In this document: positions 10,223 to 21,600 of the stretch, piece by piece
Position numbering within the stretch: position 1 is the stretch's first letter
Layout: each line of letters begins with the position of its first letter
Source: Cenococcum geophilum 1.58
Lineage: Eukaryota; Ascomycota; Dothideomycetes; Gloniales; Gloniaceae
Direction of reading: 5' to 3'
NCBI GenBank assembly: GCA_001692895.1
Contig: KV748181.1
Span: 1,989,640 to 2,053,639, forward strand
Length of the DNA stretch: 64,000 nt
Notes under the pieces: model-generated
Database searches by the model: none
The model's input: only the letters and a program-made list of their open reading frames with translations
What the model was told of the DNA's origin: nothing
Program-made: the position numbers and the translations under genes

Positions 10223-13200
10223 GATACCCATACTAAATCTACAACTCGCTAAGGAGGGGGGGGTAAAGCTGGTCGTGTATATTAATAGTATGTCCACGGT
10301 TCGATTTGTATAGCTAAATCAGCCACTAAGTCACGATTTAGTAGGCAGGAGGCCCGTACGCTTAGTGGTATATAGATATTACCCCATGTCTACGGTTAAT
10401 CTTCAATCGCCAGTAACGCCGCAGTAATGTCGCGCTCTTAATACCTGTTAAGCGCTATGCGTAGAGCTGTCTAAGGGCTCTCTACTTGCACTAGGATAGT
10501 AAGAATTGGCTATAGGTTAATAGAGATATTTACGTTTTAGATTAGGCGCCGCTATTATATAAGTACCCTACTAAACTTATACCGTACTAAAATAAGCCCC
10601 TAAGGGGCTATAGATAAAGGCTTTAAGAGGACTCTTTAGAAGTTAGATATATATACTATTTTAAAGCTTTTTTACCTATTTAAAGCCGTTTATAAAGCTA
10701 ATTTAGCGAGCACTATATCTGCTCCTACTGTTAATTAACCTACTATATAGCTACTTCCTCGCTAACCCTTTAGGCCTATATAACCCACCTAATCTTCTTA
10801 ATAACCTTAAGCCGTAGGGAGTACTATTAGAGCTTATTTTACCAGCTAGCCCGCTATCTACTACCCTATTTAGAATTTAGCGCTACTATAAAAGGATTAC
10901 CTCTAAGCCCTTTAGTTTACTTACGCTAAAGGGCCTATATAAACTTTACTATATAGTATATATAATATATAGGCGGCTACTTAGGCGGCTACTNNGGCTT
11001 AGGCCCTTACTATAGCTATAGCTATAGCTATAGCTACGGCGGCGCTAGTAAAGGGGAAGCTATAGCGCTTACCTAGGCTAATATATCCTAGTTTAATTCC
11101 GTAATAGATAGAGGCGCTAGTAAATATACTGTTAGTAAATATGCCGTTAGTAAATATACCGTTAGTAGGTATGCTATTAAACGCGAATATATAGATGCCG
11201 AAGGGACCTTAAGCTAAAAGGTAAGGCTACTAGACGTAAGTAATTAAAGCTATAAAAACTGCGCCTACTAGGACTTAGCTATACGGTTAAATAACGCCTA
11301 TAGCTTACGTACTCGGGCGTTTATAGTCTTTAAACAGTCCGCAATAGCTAGCATAGCCTAGTAAAGTATTAATAGCTAGCTAGGGCCTTCTTCCTCCTAC
11401 TATAGGTAGGCTTCGACCTTCCGCGTAAAGGGTAAATAGGCCTTATACTAAAAGACTGGGTAGTTCTATATAGGGCTGCTTAGGAATATCTTATAGAGGA
11501 CTACTAAGTTCTATAAAATAACCTCCTAGAGATAAAATAGGAGGTTTATAGCGCCTATAGCCGTAAGGTTATTAACCTAGCTAACCTAAAGGCTAAACTA
11601 ACCCTTTTAGACGTCTAGCTCTAGCTAAATCATCAACAGTAATACGTTAGGGGGGGCGACGCTTACCCTATAAATCTTAAAGCAGCCTATCTGCAGTAAA
11701 TAGCCAACTATCGTCTATATAAACTCCCGCGGTAGTAAGTTTAAGTAGTAGCTAACTATTTACTTCTAGTTTTACCTACTAGCGCGTTTAATCTAGTCTT
11801 CGCTAACCCCTTTTAGCTCTACTATCTTAGCGCTAGTGCTTCGCCTAATATAGGTCTTCTTCTATAAAAAGACGCTAACGGCCTAGAATGCCTTAGTAAC
11901 CTACTCCCGCTATAAGTTATATAAAAAGGCCGTCTTACGGTCCCTAGCGCTACTCTTAATTAGGTAGATATTATACTACGCTAACCGCTTACTAAAGTCT
12001 AGAAATGGCTTATCGCTAAGGTCCTAGTAGTATAGGAAGTAGAAAGCTAGCCTGCTAAATATATAGATAAGCGGCTTCTTATTACGTAGAGCTCTAATAG
12101 TCTTAAGGCGGCTATACTAGTTCTACTTACTAGCGCGTATAGTAAATATTAGGGGCATATAGCGTATAGGACCTTCCCCCTTAAACTTAAAGGTAAATAG
12201 GTTTAAGATCTTAGCGAAATACCTATCGCCGCCGCGGGTAAGTATATAGTGGCCTAGTAGGATATCCATAAGCGTGCGGAGGTAGCATTTTAGTAAGGAG
12301 TTTCCGCAGGCCTATAGCTTGCAGTAGACGCTCTTAAACTTATCCTCCGTATATCTATTAAGCAGTATATCTCTACCCTTATTTATAAACTACTCCTTTT
12401 CCTACTACGCATCCCTCTATTATAGAACCTTTAGGTAATCTCTAATATTATTCTCTTATAGGGACTAGTGGCTATTTATCCCTATACCCTTCTACGTCCG
12501 GTAAAGGTCTATTAAGGTAGTAATATAGCCATAAACTAAGCGCTAGGAGAGCCGCGTCTTATCTTAGGGTATATTATTACTAGCCTTATAGCTTTTTCCT
12601 TTTAGTAGCTAGCCTATAACCTCCTTAATAAGAAAAAGAAGTAGCTTCTCTTTTATAACGGTATTACTATTATAGTACTGCTTCCGCTTATAAAAGGCCT
12701 AGGAAGACACGCGTTAGTTATAAGTATACTACTCTATAAAGTACCTACCTACTTACCTTAAACTCTTTCTGCTTTAGCTTATAATTTAAAGATATATTTT
12801 TAGGTCTCTTAGAATATATAAGGGTAAGGATACTCTACGCGTTAGTATATAGTTTAGCATTATTCGCGACGTTAATCTTTATATAACTAATTAACGGCAT
12901 TTTTAAGATATGTAGGACGCTGCTAGAGAAGCTGCGCTATAAGGGGGGGTTTCTATTTTCCTATATACGCAGATATAAACTAGGGGGGAGAGGTAGAGAA
13001 AGCATACCTACTAGATAAGTAACTTTACCGCATAGGGTAAATAAACGGGCGCACGGCTAGGCCAATAGGCCAATAGTACGCGCGCATTAGCGACTTAATT
13101 AGTAGGGGTAAAGACATTTAAAGATGTCCACGGCTTGGCTGTAGGCTCGGCCGTAGACATCCGCGAATGTCAATGGGGGTTGTATATGTCACGTACGGCT

Positions 13201-13242
13201 CAGCGACTAAGCGGGCGCTCAGCTGAGCCGTGAACACCACTA
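10223..13242 (-). mobile_element. Crypton-like tyrosine-recombinase transposon, right copy (inverted)
   Basis: Reverse-complement copy of the left unit. Its outer end, reading inward on the minus strand, is TAGTGGTGTTCACGGCTCAG, where the left copy has CAGTGG at the first bases; the difference is a RIP-type transition. Two Ns lie at 10994-10995 in a low-complexity CTATAGCTATAG stretch. Confidence 0.65.
10656..12819 (-). pseudogene. Crypton-like recombinase, second copy, inactivated
   Basis: Exact positional mirror of the left-arm gene (also 2164 bp, stop TAG at 10658-10656). The start codon position reads ATA instead of ATG, a RIP-type change. The two genes point toward each other across the spacer. 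Stops fall at partly different Trp/Gln codons from those of the left copy, so the arms were mutated separately and have not been homogenised since. Confidence 0.72.
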
Positions 13243-13400
13243 TATTTATTAAGTCGACACAATATATAATAGGTTTCGGATCATCAGTAAGTTATCCCTT
13301 AACCCGCTGGCGTGTATAAAGCAGGTAGTCCGTGCAGAACACTAGAATTAAAACTACGCGTGTAGCCTATATAGATTTGATTAATTAATTACCATTAACT

Positions 13401-13806
13401 ATGCCTTCTAATCGTACTTCTAATAATATAGATCTTATTTAACCGACTTAATATAAAGTTCCACTAAGTTGGGTTGCTAAAAAACTACCCCCTAAGCTAT
13501 GGGAGCTGCCCGATTTCGAGCCTTTGCATATTAACAATTTCGACAACTATAGCACCCTAAATCTACCTCCTACGCTTGATTGACACAATCCGTTCGCTAT
13601 ATTTAGTTAATTCTTTACTAGTAAGATTATAGATAAGCTAGTAGAGTGGATAAATAAGTACGCAAAGCTGCACCTATTAAATAATGCAGGTAAATAGCTA
13701 TAGGCCCGCCCATGGCTGCCAATATATAAAGAAAAACTCTAGGCGTATTTTAGTATGCTTATTTATATAGGCCTTATATATAAATCGTCTATTAAGGATT
13801 ACTGGG
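13401..13806 (+). pseudogene. piggyBac transposase, piece 1 (N-terminal)
   Basis: The ATG at 13401 begins MPSNRTSNNIDLI. Further on it reads WVAKKLPPKLWELPDFEPL and then IYIGLIYKSSIKDYW, the start of the DDE_Tnp_1_7-type domain. The reading breaks at the LTR-1 target site CTGGG (13802-13806) and resumes in phase in piece 2. Confidence 0.8.
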
Positions 13807-14078
13807 TGTTTGTACTAACTTAATAGTATAAGTGAGTTATATCCCGGGGCACGAAATACGTATAGTATTATATGCTCTTTGGGATAGTGGTAACTGTTAA
13901 TTCTATTAAGGCAGACTATGTAGTCTATATACTGATGTGACCTCCCCCTAATTAGTTAGTGCTTTAGGGGTGCACTAGACGTGTAAGCGGGTGGTTAGTG
14001 CACCGAACGCGTAGACGCGTAGTTGGTGTACCGAACGCGTAAGCACGCGGTTAGTATAATAGGTGCTATAATTATATA
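13807..14078 (-). repeat. LTR-1 3' LTR
   Basis: 272 bp, matching 16398-16669. Part of its edge is duplicated inside the element: GTGCTATAATTATATACT occurs at 14063-14080 and again near 14219-14236, followed by about 110 bp of shared sequence. Confidence 0.85.
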
Positions 14079-14479
14079 CTGGCGGTACTTAAAAAATAGA
14101 ACCACCTGTGTATAGCCTCCGTAATTACCCTAATAAAACCGTAAAATATAAAAGAAATATATAAGAAATAAAACTGTAAAATATAAGAAATATATAGGAG
14201 ATTCCTTTGTATAGTGGGTGCTATAATTATATACTAGCGGTACTTAAAAATAGAACCGCTTGTGTATAGCCTCCGTAATTTGCTTTAATAAAACTATAAA
14301 ATGCAAAAGAAATATATAGGAAATTCCTTCCCGAGGTACCTTCTGGGTTGCCTTCTAAATGGTACTTTAAGCTAGCCGTAAGTCCTGCTTATGGTCCGTA
14401 AAATAAACCGTATAGCTTTTTAATAGGCTATAAATAAACCATATAGCCTTCTAACGGGCCGTAAATAAACCATAAGAAC

Positions 14480-15945
14480 TCTATAAGGCTAGGTAAGCTC
14501 ACTTAATAAGCCTAACGGGCTAATACGCCTTAGCTAGAACGGCTTTTCGGCTAACAGGTAGTTAAAACGGCAGTGCAGGTAGTAGATTTTGGTACTGCTG
14601 GTAGTTGCGGCGGTCCGTAAAGTAGGCATCTAAGTTAGTTTGCGGGTATTGTAGGTCCGTAGCGAAGGCTTTGTTAGTACTAGGGTAAAGATACTAGGCG
14701 GGAGGAAGACTAGGTAGGGTAGGAGTAGTTACTAAGGGGAGGGTAGAGGCGGTTGCCGCAGGTAGTGATTGCTAGGAGTTGTACTATCGCTAGGCAGGTT
14801 ACGGGGGCTCGTATAAGCTTAGCTGCCGCGGCTCCTTAGCTTTAGTTAATAAATAGGGTAAAGCTAGCGGAGCTTATATAGGCGGAGCTTGTATAAACGG
14901 AGCTTGCGCGGACGGGGCTTGCGCAGGCGGAGCTTGCGTAGACGGAGCTTGTGGGGGTGGAGCTTATGTGGGCGGAGCTTGTATAGGCGGAGCTTGCGCA
15001 GGTAGAGCTTGTATGGGTAGAGCTTGTGTATGCGGAGCTTGCGTGGACGTAGCTTGCGTGGGTGGAGCTTATATAGATAGAGCTTGCGCGGATAGAACTT
15101 GCGCTGATGGAGCTTGTATAGGTGGAGGTTGCGTGGGCGGAGCTTGTGCGGACGGAGCTTATATAGGCGGAGCTTGTACGGGCGGAGCTTGTGTAGTAGC
15201 TGGGGTAGGTAGGTTAGGTAGAGGATCGTCCTTTGAGGCTTGTGGGTCTATTACATTATCGTCTTAAGAGTTAAGCTCCTTTTGATTAGTCGCTTGATCT
15301 TGACTTCCGCTAGGGTCTACCCATTAATTTCTACTATCTACCTGTCGATTTCTACTAGAGTCTACCTGTTAATTCCCACTGGAGCCTACTTAAGTCTCGT
15401 CCTTATCTGACGTCTTAATAGTCTCTTCCTTTAACGTTATATATAGCAAGAGTCCTACTATTTCTCTTTTAGGTAGTGGTGGACTTATATATATCTCTGG
15501 TCCTATAAGACTAGAGATTCTATTAAGGTTAAAAGTGGTAAAGAATCTATTGGTATTAATGTGGTCTAGGATTTCCTCTTTAGTTTATTCTATTTGGTCT
15601 TTCTTACACAGTATATTGTATAAAGATTGTGTAATAGTAACTTGCTTATTAACCTATACGCCTTAGTTATATAGGAGGGTTCGTAGGTTGTAGAAAGCTA
15701 TATAGTTATAAGCCTTAAAGGTAGCTTCCGTAAAGTCTACAAAGTCTTTCTTATATAGTTCCCACATATTATTATTTAAAAAATTGTAATATCTATATTT
15801 AATAACTTTAAACTTAATATAGTTATTAACGTTGTTTATAGACGTAAGGTCGACTCCCTGACTCCACTTCTCTTAACCTTTATTAATTTGCTTTCTGATG
15901 TCTGCTATACTATATAGTGTAGTGTGTAGTGGGCGGAAGGGGTCT
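14480..15945 (-). pseudogene. Gag-like protein of LTR-1 with QAPPx repeats, inactivated
   Basis: The minus strand reads SIADIRKQINKG then EKWSQGVDLTSINNVNNYIK, MWELYKKDFVDFTEATFKAY, YIAFYNLRTLL and KEEILDHINTNRFFTTFNL. After these comes a Gln-Ala-Pro-Pro-x repeat region encoded by the 15-bp minisatellite, then a Pro/Leu-rich tail. I infer a Gag-type product from position and general character; I cannot name a domain with certainty. TAG/TAA codons at Gln/Trp positions disable it, and no ATG survives at the likely start. Confidence 0.6.
14868..15195. repeat. 15-bp minisatellite inside the LTR-1 gag
   Basis: About 22 units of GGCGGAGCTTGTATA-like sequence. On the minus strand each unit encodes QAPPx. 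On the plus strand it yields a Gly/Ala/Cys frame (14968-15267) that I regard as a shadow. CA/TG dinucleotides survive here better than in the neighbouring DNA. Confidence 0.85.
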
Positions 15946-16397
15946 TATAAGGGTCCGTAAGATTAGTTAATAGGTCCGTAAAGGTTTATAGAAGGGTAAA
16001 AGGTCTCCGTAAGGGGTTTTAATAGGTTTATAGTGGTTTGCAGGAGGGTAAGGAGTCTCCGTAACGGTCCGTAAAGGTGATTAACACGTTTATAAAGGCG
16101 GTTAACAAGTCCGTAAAGGTTTGTAGAAGGGTAGAAGTTTAAGGTTTAAGGATAGGGGTTTAAGGTTCGAAGGAGGTTAAGGGTAAAGGGTTCTGTAAAG
16201 GTTTGTATTCGCGTTTATAAACTTCTAGTAAACCGTACTAAGACTTAAATAAGTTTATAGAGTTGGTGATAGTTTATAATCCCCGACTTCTAACCTTTTA
16301 GTAGGTCGTACTAGGAGTTTAAATAGGTGGTTACTGTTAAGTATTGCTTGGGGGAAGGTGTTAAGTAATTACTAATCTGTGCGCGCTTACTAATTAG
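15946..16397 (-). other. LTR-1 untranslated leader with degenerate repeats
   Basis: Between the gag start and the 5' LTR lie imperfect repeats built on GGTCCGTAAAGGTTTATAGA (for example near 15983, 16067 and 16110). No frame is evident. This would be the packaging/leader region by position. Confidence 0.5.
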
Positions 16398-16669
16398 TGT
16401 TTATACTAACTTAATAGTATAAGTAAGTTATATCCCGGGGCACGAAATACGTATAGTATTATATGCTCTTTAGGATAGTAGTGACTATTAATTCTATTAA
16501 GGCAGACTACGTAGTCTATATACTAATGCAACCTCCCCCTAATTAGTTAATGCTTTAGGGGTGCACTAGACGTATAAGTGGGTAGTTAGTACACCAAACG
16601 CGTAGACGCGTAGTTGGTGTACCGAACGCGTAAGCACGCGGTTAGTATAATAGGTGCTATAATTATATA
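16398..16669 (-). repeat. LTR-1 5' LTR
   Basis: 272 bp, same length as its partner and differing from it mainly by transitions. Confidence 0.85.
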
Positions 16670-17583
16670 CTAGGGTTTTTTAGATAGTATTAGTATAGAG
16701 TATATTGTTAAAAAAAATATAAGCCGGATACAATTTAAACAGCTTAATTATTACTTTCGGTGCACAGAACTATGGTTAGATAATAATCCTATACTATAAT
16801 CTACATTTAATAAAGTTAATAAGCTTATTAAATATATTCGTCTTACCTATAAGAAGCTCTATAGCCCTAGTACCTACCTCGCGGTTAATAAGACGATTAA
16901 ACGCTTTATAGGCCGTATACCTAAAATTATTAATATTCCTTCTAAACTAATACCTAAAGGTTTTAAAATATGGGTTTTAGCAAATAAGGGCTATATACTT
17001 AATTAGCTGTAGTATATAAGAGGTAATAAAGTAGGCCTAGTTAATCTAGATATAACGTTTATTAAGGAGGAAGGTTTTTTAAAGACGTAGGCAGTAGTAC
17101 TTAATCTACTTACTTAGCGCGATCTAGAGTTAAATAAGCCCCTTTATCCTCCAGAAAAGCATGTTATTTAGCTTAATAATCTATTTATAAGCGTTAAGCT
17201 TCTTATATAACTCTAAGGCCTTAGTATTAGAGGTATAGGAACCGTTTAAAGTACTAAAATAGAGCGGGAGATAAAAGGGGGAGAGGAGGGCGATATATTA
17301 ACTTATGCAGCTAGTAGGAAATAGGTTAAAATAGCTATAGAGCAAATTAACTAGAGGCTCGCTAACCTTAAATTAATTCACGCAGCTTAAATAGAGTGGG
17401 GTATATTATATGCAGCAACGTTAAAGGATAGTTAGGTTATAGAGTTTGCCTAAAAGGACGCTAATATCGTGCTTTTTATAAGTATAATTAACGACAGTAA
17501 ATAATACACTAAAAATCTTCTAAAAATAAGGCTTAAAATACTAATTTCGTTATATATTGCTAGGTTAATTAATGTAGAAAACT
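16670..17583 (+). pseudogene. piggyBac transposase, piece 2 (catalytic core)
   Basis: Continues piece 1 as GFLDSISIEYIV, then NYYFRCTELWLDNNPI, FIGRIPKIINIPSKLIPKGF, KIWVLANKGYILN and a TQAVVLNLL-like block (Q read as TAG or CAG). Two catalytic Asp positions known in piggyBac appear as Asn: LAVNKTIKRF (near 16879-16908) and LNNLFISVKLL (near 17173-17205). Both fit G-to-A RIP. Ends at the Gypsy-A target site AAACT (17579-17583). Confidence 0.8.
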
Positions 17584-18006
17584 TATAACGGAACCTTATA
17601 GTAGGAACTACGATGGGCTTGTTAATAGGCTAGGTGTGTAGGTAATATAAATTAAAGTCAACAACGTAATAATAACTAGTGGAGTAGTTGCCTAATAAAT
17701 TAACTCTAATTATATTCTAAGAATTACTATAAGGAAGGAACTATCTAGGTAGGGACTAAGGGTCCTTAAATACACGACTATACTCCTATAAAATCCTTCT
17801 TATATATAATATACGTCTTATACATAAGGTATATAAGTTCCTTTTATTCCTCTTATTTAGTATATAGCATATTATATAACCTCGCTTACTATTCTTTATT
17901 ATATAGTTCTATTAGCTCCATCCTAGACTACACTTAAATTAACTAACTAGCTTCTTCTAACTCTTCCCTAAGTAGTTATAATATTATACTTAAAGCGTCC
18001 GTAATA
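17584..18006 (-). repeat. Gypsy-A 3' LTR
   Basis: 423 bp; same family as 31105-31527, 31709-32131 and 47984-48406. Confidence 0.88.
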
Positions 18007-18699
18007 CTATCTCCCTCCTTTTTATCTTTATCCTTAAAGATCTAAAATATCTCTAAATTGTTTACTAGAGGTATAATATCCGTTTAATTAATTTGGTTAA
18101 TATTATTGCTTATTATACCTAAAGCAATTTCTTCTTTATACGCTTAACATCATATCCGCACCATTGCTGCAATATTATCTCTTAGTAAAATTATACCGTC
18201 TCCATATTCTCGCTGCTTAAAAGAGGGGTTAGTTTATATTATATTAGTAAACCTATCTTTACAATAACCATCTTCTTACTTAAAGTGCACTAAAGTAAAT
18301 ATTCGTTTATCCTATAATATTTACTTTACTTCTAATACTAAATATACATAACCTATTACTCTTAATAGTCGTCTAGTTCCCTAATTAATTTGTCTTAGGG
18401 TTTTATATTTAATCTACTACTACGCGGCTAGATGGTAAACTATCTTAAGCCCTTACTAAGTTAAAATATTCTTAGGATATGGAACAGAAGGCCCTAGATG
18501 CTTATATCGCGGCGTCTACCTATTTACTCCGTCTTAAGAAAGTTTATAAAAAGGTGTATTTTAAGAAGTAAAAACTTATAGAATAGGGTTTATAGGAACT
18601 TGGTAATAAAAGAACGGATTTTTTTCTAATAGAGAAGGAAACAGATATAAATAGCTTGGCAACTACTCTTCTTAGGTCCCCCTTAAGTAACTTATTTTT

Positions 18700-21600
18700 T
18701 TATAATCCTTTTTTATTAATACTGCCTAACCTAATTTTTTCTAATACTTTTGTACCTTTCCTATAACATTTTTTAGATTTTCTAGTAGCTCCTAAGTAGT
18801 CTTAGTATAGCCTATTTACTTAACCTCGTACTATATTTTATTATTAACGTCCTTATAGCTAACGATCTTTAAAACTTATTATTTGTCTTCTTTCTATCCT
18901 TTATATATATCTGCTTCGTAAGCTAGTGGCTTAATATCTCCGTATACTGGCTCTAGTATTATAATGTATTATATAGGATAGATCTTTATTCTAGCTAATA
19001 GGTTTAACTTAAATATAACTGGTGAAATCTTTTATATAATTTTAAAAGGTCCTAGTCTAATATAGTCTAACTTCTTGCTTAGTTATTAACTCTTGAAATT
19101 TTTATATAGTAGCTATACTTTATCTCCCTCCTTAAGATCTAGTCCCTTAGATCTCTTAGCGTTATAGTACCTTTTTATTCTCTTTTATACTTCTTTTACT
19201 AATTCTATAAGGTTTATATAAAGATTTATTAACGTCTTTATTCTTTCTTTAGCTATACTACTTATTTTCTTTGCTTACTGTAGTAATAATAATGTTCTTA
19301 GCTTATATCTATAATTTACCTTAAATAGTAATATGCCTATTTCTTTTTAAGGTGTTACATTATATATAAACTATATAATTAGTAATAGCGATACCTAATT
19401 GTTCTATACATGATTAATATAGTGCCTTAGATACTGCTCTAGTATCTAATTTAATCTTTTTATTTAACTATCTATCTATAGATAATATATAGTAAAAGTT
19501 GCTACTCTAACTCCTTATTCCGCTAAGAATACCTCCTAAAATACTGCTATAAACCTTAGGTCTCTATCTAATATAATTTTACTTAGTGCTCTGTGTCTTA
19601 TAAATACTTCTCTAATATAAATTTTAGCGATATCTTCCGCTAAGATTTCCTCTGTGCACGCTATAAAGTATCCCCACTTTATAAGCTTATCTACTATTAC
19701 TAAAATTATGTTATAATCTTGTCTAGTAATAGAATCTCTTAATTTTGGCAACTTAATAATAAAGTCCTATAATATAACCTCCTATAGTCTTTCTAGTGTT
19801 TTAATAGGTTATAGCCCTCTATACAGCTTATACCTTATTAGTTTATTTCTTTAGCAATCTAAATACTCTTTTATAACTTTTTACGCTAAGCCCTAGATTC
19901 CGTTAATAATGTATTTCTTTTAGAGTCTTAATACTAAGCCTATAGCTCTATTATATCCTTAAGTTAATCCCTTATAAAAGTCCTCTATAAATTACTCTGC
20001 TATACTTCTTAGGATATATTTTACTTTATAATTTTTATATATATCCGTTTATAGATCTTTTAATTATACTTTTAGAATCCTCTATATCTAAAAGCTTTCC
20101 GATAACTTATAAGTTCTATTTAGTTCTTCTTAAGTTACTATAATCTTTAGATAATTATACCTAATTAATCCGTCTGTGTCTTTCCGTAGTAAAGCCCCTA
20201 ATAGCTTTTTATTATTCTGTAGTTTAGCTTTATAACTTAGAGTATCTGCTTATATATTATCTATACCCTTTATATATTAAATCTTAAAATAGTATTCTAT
20301 AAGCATTTCTACCTATCTAACCTACCTCTGGTTAAGTTCTTTTATTATTAGGAATCCCGTTAGGTTTTTATAATATATCTTAACTATAAATAGTTTTTCT
20401 ATACCTTATAAGAATGCTTTCTATTTCTTTAATGCTATAACTATACCTAATAACTCCTTATTATAGATGTTATAGTTTAACTCTAGTAATATTATCTTCC
20501 AACTATAGTATGCCACTAGGTACTATCTATCTTAATATTTTTATATAAAGTATACCCCTAGTATATAGTCTAATATATCCATTTCTACAACTATCTCTAG
20601 TCCTAGTTAATAGATTTTAAGAACTAGCCCCTAGGTAAACAATTCTTTAACTTTCTTAAATAGCTCTTACTATTCCTTCCCCTATGCCTATAGTTCTTCT
20701 TTCTTTATTAATCGCGTAAATAGCTTAATGCCCTTTAACTACTGCGCTATAAACCTTCTATAGTAATTACAAAACCCTAGAAATAATCTTAACTATATAA
20801 CGTTCTCTAGTTCTTACTAATTTACTATAGCCTTAATCTTCTTTAGATCTATATTAAGTTAGCCTAGTTTAATAATAAATTTAATAAAATCGGTCTTCCT
20901 AGTAAAGAACTTGCATTTCTTAATTACTACTAGTATCTATTCTTTCTATAATCTCTTTAAAACCCATTTAACGTATTCCTTGTATTCTTCCTTAGTTATT
21001 AAGTAGATAATAATAATATTAAGGTATACTATAACAAATTTATCTAAGTATTCTCCTAATATATTATTAATACGCTTCTAAAACGTTGCTAGTATATTTA
21101 TAAGCCTAAACTGTATAACTAATAGTTTATATAGTCCTTCCTTTAACCTAAAGGCTACCTTTTATTTATCGCCTTTCTTAATCCTAATCTAATGGTACAC
21201 CTATCTTAGATTTATCTTTATAAAGATTTACACGTTGCCTATCCTATCTTAAATTTCGCTAATTAAGGGTAAAGGATACCTATCCTTCTTAGTAATGCTA
21301 TTTAACTATCTATAGTTAATATACAGTCTTAGTTTACTATTTTTCTTTTATACAAATAGTACTGGATAACCTGCTAATAACTGTGATAGTCTAATATATC
21401 CCTTTTATAGGTTTTCTTAAATAAACTCTTTTAGTGCTCTACCTTTCTCTTTAGTAAGCTTATAGATTAAAAAGAACCTTAAACTTATTCCTAGTTCTAA
21501 TTTTATCTTATAATCTTATACTATATACTCTAATAGCTTCTTACTTTCTAGTAACTATAGTTTCTTGCCGTATTTATAGTATCTTTTTGGTATATAACTT

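Larger units (their letters stand above)
6841..13242. repeat. 6.4-kb palindrome: two inverted Crypton-like units around a 363-bp spacer
   Basis: The left arm 6841-9859 (3019 bp) and right arm 10223-13242 (3020 bp) are inverted copies over their whole length. They differ mostly by C/T and G/A, as expected after independent RIP of the two strands. Outer ends read CAGTGGTGTTCACGGCTC. Inner ends read GGGTATC outward from the spacer. The coding remnants occupy exactly 2164 bp in each arm. No matching target duplication is visible at the outer ends (left flank ...ATGAGCGTTA, right flank TATTTATTAA...). Either two full-length elements lie in opposite orientation or this is one composite palindromic element. 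Confidence 0.85.
13807..16669 (-). mobile_element. LTR-1: short non-autonomous LTR retrotransposon
   Basis: Two 272-bp direct repeats bound a 2863-bp element. Target duplication is CTGGG (13802-13806) against CTAGG (16670-16674), one RIP-type change. In the coding (minus) sense the LTR runs TATATAATTATAGCACC...GTTAGTATAAACA, a TG...CA element after RIP. It has a gag-like gene only; no protease, integrase or reverse transcriptase can be read, so it must have relied on enzymes supplied in trans. The primer-binding region after its 5' LTR (minus, from 16397) reads CTAATTAGTAAGCGCG, identical to that of the Copia element at 24011. Confidence 0.82.

Noticed and set aside
6841..13242. Starship-type giant element with a DUF3435 captain
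   Set aside because: The recombinase motifs fit the NDC10/GCR1_C Crypton-like family, the units are 3 kb without cargo, and the second boundary is an inverted copy.
13291..13302. Homing-endonuclease-like site (GGGATAAC resembles part of the I-SceI site)
   Set aside because: Only eight bases match and they are explained by the piggyBac end or target.
14968..15267. 99-codon plus-strand Gly/Ala/Cys-rich frame
   Set aside because: Antisense shadow of the QAPPx minisatellite, which lies in the Gag-like frame on the minus strand.
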